From assembly GCF_025790165.1 (NCBI RefSeq), contig NZ_CP094970.1, positions 248,001 through 312,000 of the forward strand: a stretch of DNA of 64,000 nucleotides. The letters run 5' to 3'. Under the pieces are notes generated by a model that was not told the origin of the DNA, did not search any database, and saw only the letters and a program-made list of their open reading frames with translations. This document shows, piece after piece, positions 55,475 to 64,000 of this stretch (its first letter is position 1; every line of letters starts with the position of its first letter). A program made the translations under genes and the position numbers. The stretch is from Solicola gregarius (GTDB taxonomy: Bacteria > Actinomycetota > Actinomycetes > Propionibacteriales > Nocardioidaceae).

Positions 55475-56314
55475 TCACTCCTCGAAGGCGCCGGCATTGT
55501 CGGCGGCCCACGCGGCGAAGCTGCGCGCGGGGCGACCCAGCAACCGCTCGACGGTGTCGGTGGACGGGCCGGGACTCTGCGCGTAGTCGGCCAGCGAGCC
55601 GAGGAGCCTGTCGGGGATCTCCTCGGGAAGGCCCTGGGCGAGCATGCCCTGGCGAATCTGTTCGGGGGCCAACTCCTGGAAGACCAGGTCCCGGCCGACC
55701 GCCTCGCCGATGATCCGGACCCGGTCGCGCTGGTCGAGCGGCTGCGGCCCCGTGAGCACGTACGCACGCCCGGCGTGCTCGGGGTCCACCATCGCCCGGA
55801 CGGCCACCTCCGCGATGTCGCGGTGATGGATCGGCGAGGATGTCGCGGCGGCGTACGCGCCGCGTACGATGCCGGCCGCGCGGATCTGCGGCGCCCAGGC
55901 AAGGGCGTTGGCGGCGAAGTCGGCGCACCGAAGGAACGTCCACGCCAACCCGGACTCCTCGGCCGCCGCCTCGACCGCGCGGAACTGCTCGGCGAACCGC
56001 CGTTCTCCGGCGGGGTGCACCACCGTCGCGGCCGACAGCACCACCACCCGCCGCGCACCTCGGTCGGCGGCCAGCGACAGCAGAGCCGCTGTCGCGCCGC
56101 CGACGGCGCGCGGGCTGAGCAGGATCGACTCCACCCCGTCGGGCAGTGCCGTGGGACCGTCCGGCCGGGACGGATCACCGAGCACCATCCGCGCACCCTC
56201 GGGCAGCACAGCGGCCGGATCGCGGGTGACTGCCGCCACCTTCTCGCCGGCCGCCAACAGTTGCTCGGTCGCTTCTCGCCCAACGCTTCCCGTCGAGCCG
56301 ATCACCACGTGCAT
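55475..56314 (-). CDS. NmrA-like NAD(P)-binding protein
   Basis: A 279-residue atypical SDR. The nucleotide-binding loop is MHVVIGSTGSVGREATEQLLAAG, then come GVESILLSPRAVGG, RRVVVLSAATVV, SGLAWTFLRCADFAANAL and a C-terminal HRDIAEVAVRAMVDPEHAGRAYVLTGP. NmrA-like proteins act as redox sensors or quinone/ketone reductases. ATG 56314 follows GGGGG. It is co-transcribed with the DUF1772 gene and divergent from the MarR regulator. Confidence 0.88.
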   Translation of the reverse strand: MHVVIGSTGSVGREATEQLLAAGEKVAAVTRDPAAVLPEGARMVLGDPSRPDGPTALPDGVESILLSPRAVGGATAALLSLAADRGARRVVVLSAATVVHPAGERRFAEQFRAVEAAAEESGLAWTFLRCADFAANALAWAPQIRAAGIVRGAYAAATSSPIHHRDIAEVAVRAMVDPEHAGRAYVLTGPQPLDQRDRVRIIGEAVGRDLVFQELAPEQIRQGMLAQGLPEEIPDRLLGSLADYAQSPGPSTDTVERLLGRPARSFAAWAADNAGAFEE

Positions 56315-56358
56315 TTGCGATACCCCCTGGGAGTCGACACCCGCCGGTTCGCGTGCCG

Positions 56359-56403
56359 TAATGTACGAGAACCATAACATATTGATTTGAGATTCGTACA
56401 TTA
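56359..56403. promoter_or_regulatory. Inverted repeat in MarR/NmrA divergent promoter
   Basis: TAATGTACGA at 56359-56368 and TCGTACATTA at 56394-56403 are exact complements spaced 25 bases apart. The right half ends on the A of the marR start codon. The AT-rich region between holds the likely -10 elements of both genes. This is a strong candidate MarR operator pair. Confidence 0.68.
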
Positions 56404-56888
56404 TGACTTCCAAAGCATCCAGTACTGCGGCCCGAGGCAGACGACGGGCCACCGCCGAGGTCAAGAGCGGCCTGCGCGAGCTGAGCGTGCATCTCACGCT
56501 GCTCAACCGGCAGGTAGGCGGCCGCCTCGGACTCAAGGAGGTCGACCTGGACTGCCTCGATCTCATCAACGCCCACGGCCCCCTGACCCCGACTGCCCTC
56601 GCGCGCCAGGCCGGGCTTCACCGCGCCACCCTGACCGGGGTGCTCGACCGGCTCGAGCGCGCCGGCTGGGCATCCCGCGACCGCGACCCGGACGACCGCC
56701 GGGCAGTCCAGGTCCGGGCATTGCGCGATCGCAACGCCGAGCTGCTCGGGCTCTTCGCCGGGATGAACACGTCGGTGGACGAGATCTGCGGCGACTACGA
56801 GAACGCCGAGCTCGAGCGGTTCGCTGACTTCCTGCACCGCACCGCCGAAGCCGGGCGGAAGGCGGCTGACGACCTGGCCGACAAGTGA
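56403..56888 (+). CDS. MarR-family regulator
   Basis: A 161-residue winged-helix regulator with a lysine/arginine-rich N-terminus. The DNA-binding part is LTPTALARQAGLHRATLTGVLDRLERAGWASRDRDPDDRRAVQVRAL, with the wing residues DRDPDDRRAVQ. It probably represses the divergent NmrA-DUF1772 operon and itself. Its own leader is almost absent because the operator runs into the ATG. Confidence 0.9.
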   Translation: MTSKASSTAARGRRRATAEVKSGLRELSVHLTLLNRQVGGRLGLKEVDLDCLDLINAHGPLTPTALARQAGLHRATLTGVLDRLERAGWASRDRDPDDRRAVQVRALRDRNAELLGLFAGMNTSVDEICGDYENAELERFADFLHRTAEAGRKAADDLADK

Positions 56889-56934
56889 CGTGGGCGGGTA
56901 CCGACGTGGCTTCCGTTTGACCCGCAGGCGCGCC

Positions 56935-58389
56935 TCAGCCGCGCCGCCGTACCTGCCGTGCGATCAGGTCCGAGTACCAGCGAGCGCTCGTTTTGGGTAC
57001 GCGCCGCTGGCTGGCGTAGTCGACGTACACGATCCCGAACCGCTTCGTGTAGCCGTACGCCCACTCGAAGTTGTCGAGCAGTGACCAGACGAAGTACCCG
57101 CGTACCGGAGCACCGGCCTCGATCGCGTCCCCGACGGCCGCGATGTGCCGCGACAGGTACTCGACGCGCATCGGGTCGTCGACGCGGCCCTCACCGTCGA
57201 CCAGGTCATCGAACGCCGCGCCGTTCTCGGTCACCAGCAGGTCGACGCCCGGCGCCTGCCGGTGCACGCGGAGCAGTAGCTCGGTGAGTCCCCGTGGGTC
57301 GATGCTCCAGCCCATCACCGTGTACGGCCCCGGTTGGCGCGGGAACTCGATGTCGTCGGATGCCGGCCAGGCCGACGCCGCGCCGTCGCCGTGCCCGTCG
57401 GACTCCTCGCGCGGGCCGTCGCCGTCGTACCCCCGCACGACCGTCGGGCTGTAGTAGTTGACGCCGATGGTGTCGAGCGGCTGGCAGATGGCGTCGAGGT
57501 CACCGTCGCGTACGAAAGACCAGTCCGTCACGCTGCCGGTCTCGTCGATGATGTCGTCGGGGTAGTGCCCGTCGAGCATCGGGTCGAGGAATACGCGGTT
57601 CTGCAGGCCGTCGACCCGCCGTGCCGCTGCGGTGTCGCGGTCGAGCAGCGTCTGCGGTCGCACCGACGCGAGGTTCAACGTCACGCCGACCTTGGCAGTA
57701 GGTGCCTGCTGTCTGATCGCCTGCACCGCGAGCCCGTGCGCGAGGTTCAGGTGGTGCACTGCCGCGAGCGCGGCGGCCGGGTCGGTACGTCCCGGCGCGT
57801 GCACGCCACTGGCGTACCCGAGGTACGCCGAGCACCATGGCTCGTTGAGCGTGACGAAGGTGGCGACCCGGTCGCCCAGGTGTTCGGCGGCCACCGCGGC
57901 GTACTCCCCGAACCGCTCCGCGGTCGTTCGGCTCGGCCAGCCGCCCGCGTCCTCCAGTGCCTGCGGCAGATCCCAGTGGTACAGGGTGATGACCGGGTCG
58001 ATGCCCGCGTCGAGCAGCGCGTCCACCAGCCGCGAGTAGAAGTCGATGCCCTTCTGATTGACGGGACCGAGAGCGTTCGCATCCACCTGCGGCGTGATGC
58101 GCGGCCAGGAGAGCGAGAAGCGGTACGAGTCGAGGCCGAGGTCGCGCATCAGCGCGACGTCCTCGAGATAGCGGTTGTAGTGATCGCAGGCGATGTCGCC
58201 GTTGTCGTCGGATCGAACCCGGCCGGGTGTGTGGCTGAACGTGTCCCAGATCGACGGCGTCCTGCCGTCGGTGTCGATGGCGCCCTCGATCTGGTACGCG
58301 GCCGTCGCGGCACCCCACACGAACTTCGGCGGGAAGGCGCGCTCGATACCGGTGGGCACAGCGTCTTCGTGAGCTTGTTGTGTCGTCAT
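56935..58389 (-). CDS. Beta-glucosidase, GH1 family
   Basis: A 484-residue glycoside hydrolase family 1 enzyme. It begins [38 protein letters not shown]. The acid/base Glu lies in [15 protein letters not shown] and the nucleophile Glu in [21 protein letters not shown] and [24 protein letters not shown] complete the GH1 signature. It lacks a signal peptide, so it hydrolyses imported cellobiose or similar beta-glucosides in the cytoplasm. It is the last gene of the lacI-SBP-permease operon. Confidence 0.95.
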   Translation of the reverse strand: MTTQQAHEDAVPTGIERAFPPKFVWGAATAAYQIEGAIDTDGRTPSIWDTFSHTPGRVRSDDNGDIACDHYNRYLEDVALMRDLGLDSYRFSLSWPRITPQVDANALGPVNQKGIDFYSRLVDALLDAGIDPVITLYHWDLPQALEDAGGWPSRTTAERFGEYAAVAAEHLGDRVATFVTLNEPWCSAYLGYASGVHAPGRTDPAAALAAVHHLNLAHGLAVQAIRQQAPTAKVGVTLNLASVRPQTLLDRDTAAARRVDGLQNRVFLDPMLDGHYPDDIIDETGSVTDWSFVRDGDLDAICQPLDTIGVNYYSPTVVRGYDGDGPREESDGHGDGAASAWPASDDIEFPRQPGPYTVMGWSIDPRGLTELLLRVHRQAPGVDLLVTENGAAFDDLVDGEGRVDDPMRVEYLSRHIAAVGDAIEAGAPVRGYFVWSLLDNFEWAYGYTKRFGIVYVDYASQRRVPKTSARWYSDLIARQVRRRG

Positions 58390-58462
58390 GAGCGTGCGGA
58401 CGCCGCGGCGCCCCCTCCCTTTGTCGATTGGCGGATCAGGTCGTGGTGAGTGAGTCGGGCGA

Positions 58463-59299
58463 TCATCCCTTGACGGCGCCGGCCATGATGCCGCCGACGA
58501 TCTGGCGTCCGAGGATGACGAATGCGATCAGGACCGGCGCGGTGCCGACGAGGGTTCCCGCCATGATCACCGCGGTGTCCGGTACGTACCCGCTGCCCAG
58601 GTTGTTGAGCGCTACCTGCACCGTGGGGTTGTCGGAGTTCAGCGTGATGATCGGCCAGAAGAAGTCGTTCCACGCCGTCATGAACGTGAGCATCCCGAGC
58701 ACGGCCATCCCGGGCCGGGCCGACGGCAGGACGATGCTCCAGAACATTCGCAGCGACGAGGCGCCGTCGACACGTGCGGCCTCGATGAGCTCGTCGGGCA
58801 GCGACTGGGCGATGTACTGGCGCATGAAGAAGACGCCGAACGCCGTGACGAGCGTCGGCAGGATGACCGAGGCGAGGGTGCCGATCAGCCCGTAGTCGGA
58901 CATGATCATGAACAGCGGCACGACACCGAGCGTCGGCGGGATCATCATCGTCGCAACGGTGAACCCGAACAACGTGTTGCGACCGCGGAATCGCAGCTTC
59001 GCGAACGCGTACCCCGCCGAAGTGCAGAACAGCACCGTGCCCACCGTGATCGCCGTGGAGACGATGACCGAGTTGGTGATCGCGAGCCCGATCTGCTGCT
59101 GCTCGAGCGCAGTGCTGATGTTCGACCACAGATTCGGCCCAGGGGTCAACGGGGGCGGCGACTGCGCCATGTCCGACATCGGCCGACTGCCCGCGACGAT
59201 CATGTAGTAGAAGGGGAACACGAACGCGATCGCGGTCAGCGCGAGCATCGCGTACCCCATCGGCCCGAGCCGGTTGGCCATCCGCTGCCGGCGCGCCAT
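58463..59299 (-). CDS. Sugar ABC transporter permease (MalG/CebG type)
   Basis: A 278-residue permease with six hydrophobic segments. The EAA loop is [28 protein letters not shown], the ATPase docking site. It starts one base into the stop of the preceding permease (TGATG). With the SBP and GH1 enzyme it forms a CebEFG-BglC-like set for beta-glucoside uptake. Confidence 0.93.
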   Translation of the reverse strand: MARRQRMANRLGPMGYAMLALTAIAFVFPFYYMIVAGSRPMSDMAQSPPPLTPGPNLWSNISTALEQQQIGLAITNSVIVSTAITVGTVLFCTSAGYAFAKLRFRGRNTLFGFTVATMMIPPTLGVVPLFMIMSDYGLIGTLASVILPTLVTAFGVFFMRQYIAQSLPDELIEAARVDGASSLRMFWSIVLPSARPGMAVLGMLTFMTAWNDFFWPIITLNSDNPTVQVALNNLGSGYVPDTAVIMAGTLVGTAPVLIAFVILGRQIVGGIMAGAVKG

Positions 59300-60282
59300 C
59301 AGCCCTCCTCCCCGAGCAGGCTGGTCCCGCGCATGCGCCAGCGGGCGATCGCGGTGTTCAGGAGTACGAGGACGACGATCAGCAGGAACGACACCCAGGC
59401 GATGGCCGCGGCGCGACCGAGTGCGCCGAACTGCCAGCCCTGTTGGTACATGAGCAGCCCGAGTGTCTGGTACTGGTTCGTGCTGCCGCCGTTCGGCAGC
59501 CCGCCACCGAACAACAGTGGCTCACCGAAAAGCTGGGTGGCGCCGATCGTGGAGACGACGATGGTGAAGAGGATCGTCGGTCGTAGGCCGGGCAGCGTGA
59601 TGTAGCGGAACTGCTGCCACTTGGACGCGCCGTCGAGCGCGGCCGACTCGTACAGGTCGTATGAGATCGTCTGCATGCCCGCGAGATAGATCAGCGCGTT
59701 GTAGCCGGTCCAGCGCCAGATCACGATGACCGAGATCGCGATCTGCGCGGTCCAGTCGCCGTTGCGCCAGTCGATCGCTTCGATCCCTGCCAACGACATC
59801 GCCCAGTTCGCGAAACCACCATCGGTTGCGAAGATCTGCCCGAAGATCAGCGTGGCCGCGGCGACGGACGTTGCGTACGGCAGGATCATCGAGATGCGGA
59901 AGAACATCCGCACCCGCATGCCGTAGTTGAGCAGGTGGGCCAACCCGAGCGCGAGCAGCAGCTGCGGGATCGTCGAGAGTGCCCCGATGGTCACGGTCTT
60001 CCATGCCGCGTTGTAGAACTCCGGGTTGGTGAACAGCCAGCGGAAGTTCTCGAATCCGACCCACGACATGTCCGAGCCGAGACGCGCGTCGTACAGGCTG
60101 ATCCACGCCGTGTAGATCAGCGGGAAGAGCCCGAACGCCGCGAACACCAGGAAGAACGGCGCCAGGTACGCGTACGGCGCGACGCGGCCCTCGCGTTGGC
60201 GTCGGCCCCGTCGCCGCGGCTTCGGCTCGGGGACGGGCGCCTGCGTACGCGAGCGGGCGGGCGCGGTCGTGGGTGTCGTCAT
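59299..60282 (-). CDS. Sugar ABC transporter permease (MalF/CebF type)
   Basis: A 327-residue permease with a basic proline-rich N-terminus (PEPKPRRRGRRQREGR) and six hydrophobic segments. The EAA loop is LYESAALDGASKWQQFRYITLPGLRPT. GGAGAG precedes the ATG. It pairs with the following MalG-type permease. No ATPase gene lies in this cluster. Confidence 0.93.
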   Translation of the reverse strand: MTTPTTAPARSRTQAPVPEPKPRRRGRRQREGRVAPYAYLAPFFLVFAAFGLFPLIYTAWISLYDARLGSDMSWVGFENFRWLFTNPEFYNAAWKTVTIGALSTIPQLLLALGLAHLLNYGMRVRMFFRISMILPYATSVAAATLIFGQIFATDGGFANWAMSLAGIEAIDWRNGDWTAQIAISVIVIWRWTGYNALIYLAGMQTISYDLYESAALDGASKWQQFRYITLPGLRPTILFTIVVSTIGATQLFGEPLLFGGGLPNGGSTNQYQTLGLLMYQQGWQFGALGRAAAIAWVSFLLIVVLVLLNTAIARWRMRGTSLLGEEG

Positions 60283-60363
60283 CGGCTCTCCGGTGGCGGT
60301 GGCGGGACAGCGACGAACGGGTCGGTGCGGTCGGCTTGCGTCGGGCCGACCGCACCGATCCGC

Positions 60364-61656
60364 TCAGCCCACCTGATTCTCAACGGTCGACACCGCCTGA
60401 TCCCAGGCGTCGTCGGCGCTCACGTCACCGGTCTCCACCGCCAGCAGTGCCTGCACCATGGCGTTCTTGATCGCGCCATCGAGCGGACCGAGCAGCTGTG
60501 TCGGCGCGGTCTGTGCCGACTTGCTGAAGATCTGGCCGATCGGCGCATCGTTGAAGTACTCGTCCTTCACGTCGGCGACCTGCTTCATCGCGTCGGTGTT
60601 CGACGGGAAGTTGCCGACCTCGGAGAAGACCTTTGCCTGCTGCTTGGCGTCGGTGAGCCACGCGATCAGGTCGGCGGCCTCCTCCTGGTGCTCGCTGACC
60701 TCGGGAATCGCGAGGTAGGAGCCGCCCCAGTTGCCACCGACGCCGCCCGGCAGCGGCATGACGTCCCACTTGCCGCTGCCGTCGTCACCGGCCTTGCCCT
60801 TGATGTAACCCACCATCCAGGACGGGCACGCGATCGTCGCGAACGAGCCGGTCGAGAATCCCTTGTCCCAGCTGGCGTCCAGGAACTGCTCGAGGCCCGC
60901 GGTGAGCCCCGACTCCCCCGCCGACGCCGCGAGGTCGAACGCGTCGCGCACGGCCGGGTTGGAGTCGTAGATCAGCTCGCCGTCCTCGTCGTAGTAGATC
61001 GTCGACTCCGTCGACACGATCGCGTTGTACAGACCGCCCGCGGAGTCGAGGAACGCGGAGTCCTCGGGGGCGTTGGCCGAGTAGTCCTCGCCGAGGGCGA
61101 GCAGGTCGTCCCAGGAGCCGATCTGCTTCGACAGCTCGTCGGGGTCGCTGGGCAACCCGGCCTCCTCGTACAGGTCAGACCGGTAGCAGAGGGCCATCGG
61201 GCCGATGTCGGTGCCCATGCCGATCACCTTGCCGTCTTCGGTCGTCGCGGCGTCGCTCTTCCACTCGGGGTACAGGTCGAGGTTCCGCGCCGCCTCGGTG
61301 TCGGAGAGGTCGCTCCACTTGTCGGCCTGGTTCTCGGTCGCCTCGGCGATGCGCGCGACCTCGATGCCCTGGATGTCGGCGAGACCGCTGCCGGAGTTGA
61401 GCTTGGTCTGCAAGGCGGGCCAGTACTTGTCCTCGCCCTGGGTGGATTGGTAGTCGATCTCGATGTCCGGGTGCTGCTTCATGTACGCGTCGAACAGCCC
61501 GACCTCGTCGTACCCGAACGTACCGAACAGGCTGATCGACAGGGTCGTCTTGCCGCCCTCGTCCGACTCACTGCTGCCGCCGCATGCGGTCGCAACCAGG
61601 GATGCCGCGAGTACGGCGGCGATAGCGGCGGTCCGCTTCTTCCGTGCGCTGAACAT
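60364..61656 (-). CDS. Sugar-binding lipoprotein of ABC transporter
   Basis: A 430-residue SBP family 1 lipoprotein. The signal peptide is basic (MFSARKKRT) with lipobox VATAC (Cys at about 25). The mature part starts KTTLSISLFGTFGYDE and contains GSGLADIQGIEVARIAE and SYLAIPEVSEHQEEAADLIAWLT, the pattern of cellobiose/multi-sugar binding proteins. ATG 61656 follows GGAGG. It is the first structural gene after the LacI operator. Confidence 0.93.
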   Translation of the reverse strand: MFSARKKRTAAIAAVLAASLVATACGGSSESDEGGKTTLSISLFGTFGYDEVGLFDAYMKQHPDIEIDYQSTQGEDKYWPALQTKLNSGSGLADIQGIEVARIAEATENQADKWSDLSDTEAARNLDLYPEWKSDAATTEDGKVIGMGTDIGPMALCYRSDLYEEAGLPSDPDELSKQIGSWDDLLALGEDYSANAPEDSAFLDSAGGLYNAIVSTESTIYYDEDGELIYDSNPAVRDAFDLAASAGESGLTAGLEQFLDASWDKGFSTGSFATIACPSWMVGYIKGKAGDDGSGKWDVMPLPGGVGGNWGGSYLAIPEVSEHQEEAADLIAWLTDAKQQAKVFSEVGNFPSNTDAMKQVADVKDEYFNDAPIGQIFSKSAQTAPTQLLGPLDGAIKNAMVQALLAVETGDVSADDAWDQAVSTVENQVG

Positions 61657-61707
61657 ATGTCCTCCTGGCCGCGTCGGCGGCCTCAATGCAGCGCCCTCAT
61701 GAAAGGT

Positions 61708-61723
61708 GTGAGAGCGCTCTCAC
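61708..61723. promoter_or_regulatory. LacI/CebR-type operator
   Basis: GTGAGAGCGCTCTCAC is a perfect 16-base palindrome containing TGAGAGCGCTCTCA, close to the CebR operator TGGGAGCGCTCCCA of Streptomyces. It lies 52 bases upstream of the SBP start, between lacI and the transport genes. Confidence 0.88.
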
Positions 61724-61781
61724 GATGTACATGGGCAAGAGTGGCGTACGTCACCCTGCGGTGTCAAGAGCCGGTCCGCGC

Positions 61782-62802
61782 TCACGCGGACTGCCGAGGC
61801 ACGAGCTCGGTCGCGAGCACGAGCGACGTGGCCTCGCGGCCCTCCGCAGCGTCGATCAGCAACCGCGCCATCTGCCGTCCCAACGCGTCGAGCGGCTGCC
61901 GGATCGTGGTCAGTCGCGGATGCGTGGTCGATGCGACGGGCACGTCGTCGAAGCCGACGACGGCGAGGTCGTCGGGTACGACCCGGCCGCGCTCGACGGC
62001 CTCCTCGATCGCCGCGACCGCCATCAGGTCGTTGGCGGCGAAGATGCCGTCGATGCCGGGGCTACGCTTCGAGGAGCTGGGCCATCGCGGCGCGGCCGCC
62101 GTCCATGCTGAAGTAGCCGGAAACGATGCGATCGGCGGGCAGGTCGAGGCCGCCGGCCGCGACGCCGCGCCGGAAGCCCTCGAGCCGATCCGTCGTGACG
62201 GTCATGTCGTCCGGGCCGGTGATCGTCGCGACCTCGGTGCACCCTCGCTCGAGCAGTACCCGCGCCGCGGCCTCGCCGCCACCGACGTTGTCGGACGAGA
62301 CGTACGGCAGCGCGGGCCGACCACGAGGCGGACGACCGGCCAGCACGACCGGTACGCCGAGGTCGTGCACCCTCCGCGGCAACGTGTCGTGTGCGTGCAC
62401 CGACACGAACATCACGCCGTCGACGTGCCCGCCCGCGGCGTACTGCTCGAGTCGGGCGCGATCCTCGTCGTTCGCGACGATCACGAAGAGCAGCGGGCGG
62501 CCGCGCTCCGCCGCGGCGTCGTGCGCACCGCGCAGCACCGGGGCGAAGAACGGGTCGGCGAAGAAGACGTCCTCCGACTCGGCGACGACGAACGCCAACG
62601 CATCGCTCTGCCGGGTCACCAGCGAGCGCGCCGCCCGGTTGGGGACGTACCCCAGCTCGTCGGCCGCGGCGCGTACGGAGTCTCGAGCGTCGTCGCTGAC
62701 CCTGGTCGAGCCGTTCAGCACCCGACTCGCCGTCGCCCGGGAGACGCCTGCCCGCGCGGCAACCGCCTCGAGCGTCACCGGTGATCGTCGGTTCTCCGTC
62801 AC
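61782..62802 (-). pseudogene. LacI-family repressor, broken by a +1 insertion near 62069
   Basis: LacI/GalR regulator, a CebR-like candidate for the adjacent operator. The N-terminus shows the HTH TLEAVAARAGVSRATASRVLNGSTRVSD and hinge YVPNRAARSLVTRQS, then the periplasmic-binding-like domain. At coding-strand CTCGAAGCG the frame shifts and hits a stop (62062) right after MAQLLEA. The remaining 95 residues, RSPGIDGIFAANDLMAVAA to LVPRQSA, follow in another frame. Removing one A restores a 339-residue protein. As read, the product lacks the last part of the effector domain and probably cannot respond to inducer normally. Confidence 0.92.
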
Positions 62803-62989
62803 GCTGCCCCTTCCAGGCCGATCAGAGTGGGATCAGTATGCACACGCGTGGCGCGGACGTGACGGCACGCCGGTCGTACGGCCCATGCGCGGCTCCACGC
62901 CGCCGGACTTTCGTCGAATGCCATCCAGAACTTGTATGACCATTGACGGAACTGACCTCACCTGGCTACTCTCGTGATCGACTTAGCCA

Positions 62990-63005
62990 CGTGATCCGGG
63001 TCACA
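62990..63005. promoter_or_regulatory. CRP/GlxR-like palindrome
   Basis: CGTGATCCGGGTCACA fits the GTGA-N6-TCAC core of cyclic-AMP receptor-type operators. It ends 21 bases upstream of the ThuA-domain start. The evidence is sequence match only. Confidence 0.4.
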
Positions 63006-63026
63006 TTGCACGATCAGGAGTCGCAA

Positions 63027-64000
63027 ATGCCCTCTCTCGATCCGACCCGACGCCCGTCCGGCGCCGCCACGCGGAAGGCCGCCATCCTGGCCTTCTTGCT
63101 GGCGCTGCTCGGCGCACTGCTCGCCCCGCTGGCGGGGGCGTCGCCGCCCGCGACGACACAGCAATCCGCCGAGCCACCGGCGACACAACGCGCCAAGCCG
63201 GCGAAGTTCGACGTGCTCGTCTTCTCCAAGACGGCCGGCTTCAGGCACGACTCGATACCGGCCGGGATCCGTCGTATCAAGCAGCTCGGCGCGGCCAACG
63301 GGTTCCGAGTCGACGCGACCGAGAACGCCGGAGCGTTTCGGCGCAACCGGCTGCGTCGCTACGAGGCCGTCGTGTTCCTCAGCACGACCGGCGACGTCCT
63401 GAACAACCGCCAGCAGCGCGCCTTCGAGCAGTGGGTCCGCCAGGGCGGCGGCTATGTCGGCGTCCACGCCGCGGCCGATACCGAGTACGACTGGCCGTTC
63501 TACGGCAACCTCGTCGGCGCGTACTTCAAGAGCCATCCGGCGATCCAGGAGGCCACCGTCAAGGTGGCCGACCAGGTGCACCCGTCGACGAAGCACCTGC
63601 CGGACCGGTGGGTTCGCACCGACGAGTGGTACGACTACCAGGCCAACCCGCGCGGCGACGTGCACGTGCTGGCCAGCCTCGACGAGTCGAGCTATGAGGG
63701 CGGAACGATGGGCAGCGACCACCCGATCGCCTGGTGCCAGCGTTTCGACGGTGCCCGCTCCTGGTACACCGGCGGCGGTCACACCGCAGAGGCGTACGGC
63801 GAGCCCGGCTTCGCCAAGCACCTCCTCGGCGGTATCCGCTGGGCCGCCGGCGACGTCGCCGGCGACTGCGGGGCGACCACGCAGCAGGGATTCCAGAAGG
63901 TCACGCTGAACGACCGCCCCGGCGAGCCGATGGGGCTCGCCGTGCTCCCGGACGGCCGCGTGCTGCACACCGACCGCACCGGCGAGGTACGTCTGCACGA
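63027..64000 (+). CDS. Secreted ThuA-domain glycosyl-metabolism protein, 3' end beyond window
   Basis: At least 324 residues of a secreted protein. A basic start, a hydrophobic core (AAILAFLLALLGALLAPLAGA) and an ASPPA cleavage region form a signal peptide. Residues about 58-285 are a ThuA domain (KFDVLVFSKTAGFRHDSI, GGGYVGVHAAADTEYDWPFYG, HPIAWCQRFDGARSWYTGGGHTAEAYG). After DCGATT the sequence QKVTLNDRPGEPMGLAVLPDGRVLHTDRTGEVRL starts a glucose/sorbosone-dehydrogenase-like propeller. Actinobacterial relatives are 1000-residue secreted proteins with PKD and CBM domains. Start: AGGAG precedes the ATG. Confidence 0.9.
   Translation, partial: MPSLDPTRRPSGAATRKAAILAFLLALLGALLAPLAGASPPATTQQSAEPPATQRAKPAKFDVLVFSKTAGFRHDSIPAGIRRIKQLGAANGFRVDATENAGAFRRNRLRRYEAVVFLSTTGDVLNNRQQRAFEQWVRQGGGYVGVHAAADTEYDWPFYGNLVGAYFKSHPAIQEATVKVADQVHPSTKHLPDRWVRTDEWYDYQANPRGDVHVLASLDESSYEGGTMGSDHPIAWCQRFDGARSWYTGGGHTAEAYGEPGFAKHLLGGIRWAAGDVAGDCGATTQQGFQKVTLNDRPGEPMGLAVLPDGRVLHTDRTGEVRLH

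Overview
This 64 kb window is high-GC DNA from an actinobacterium, most likely Propionibacteriales (Nocardioides/Aeromicrobium-like). That placement rests on gene content and order (Era, degenerate cytidine deaminase, CNNM, YbeY, PhoH; DnaJ2-HrcA-DUF3097; HemW, LepA, S20, HolA, ComEC/ComEA), many GTG starts, GTGA/ATGA stop-start overlaps and actinobacteria-only families such as DUF3097 and DUF6703. I cannot fix the genus. Nearly all of the window is ordinary chromosome; I see no phage, IS transposase, CRISPR array, tRNA or rRNA.

Layout. 1-4 kb: era operon, minus strand (era cut by the window start). 4.2-10.6 kb: GGDEF protein, YciO, dnaJ-hrcA with a CIRCE element, an MBL hydrolase and DUF3097. 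10.6-13 kb: polar amino-acid ABC transporter. 13.2-20.1 kb: hemW, long-chain acyl-CoA synthetase, MFS-MOSC-lepA operon. 20.2-28.6 kb: Eis acetyltransferase, YccF, rpsT, holA, comEC/comEA, a 3-hydroxyisobutyrate-dehydrogenase-like enzyme, DegV. 28.7-38.4 kb: two PH-domain membrane proteins, Dus, a DesK/DesR-like two-component system with its ABC exporter, a lipoprotein, glyS, msiK-type sugar ATPase. 39-42.6 kb: zinc uptake znuA-znuC-znuB-zur behind a Zur-like box. 43.5-48 kb: small regulator-enzyme pairs. 48-54 kb: branched-chain amino-acid genes cimA (with a leader-peptide attenuator), two adjacent ilvE paralogues, leuB. 54-57 kb: O-methyltransferase and a NmrA/DUF1772/MarR locus. 57-62.8 kb: beta-glucoside operon lacI, solute-binding protein, two permeases, GH1 glucosidase; it lacks an ATPase, which the msiK gene at 38 kb probably supplies. 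The window ends inside a secreted ThuA-domain protein.

The most unusual signal is shared by four genes (dnaJ, acyl-CoA synthetase, an APH(6)-like kinase, lacI). Each is broken by one extra base, and in all four the extra base lies in the same word: a Leu-Glu CTCGAG read as CTTCGAG (or its complement CTCGAAG). Restoring CTCGAG repairs every protein. This is either a systematic sequencing artefact, perhaps linked to a modified CTCGAG, or a real mutational hotspot. Other unusual structures are very long perfect inverted repeats between convergent genes (46-bp arms at 10.5 kb), a 93-bp perfect tandem duplication that creates alternative in-frame starts for ZnuC, a 42-bp direct repeat flanking a 221-bp hairpin-bearing segment at 9.4 kb, and a probable one-base loss in the znuA signal peptide.
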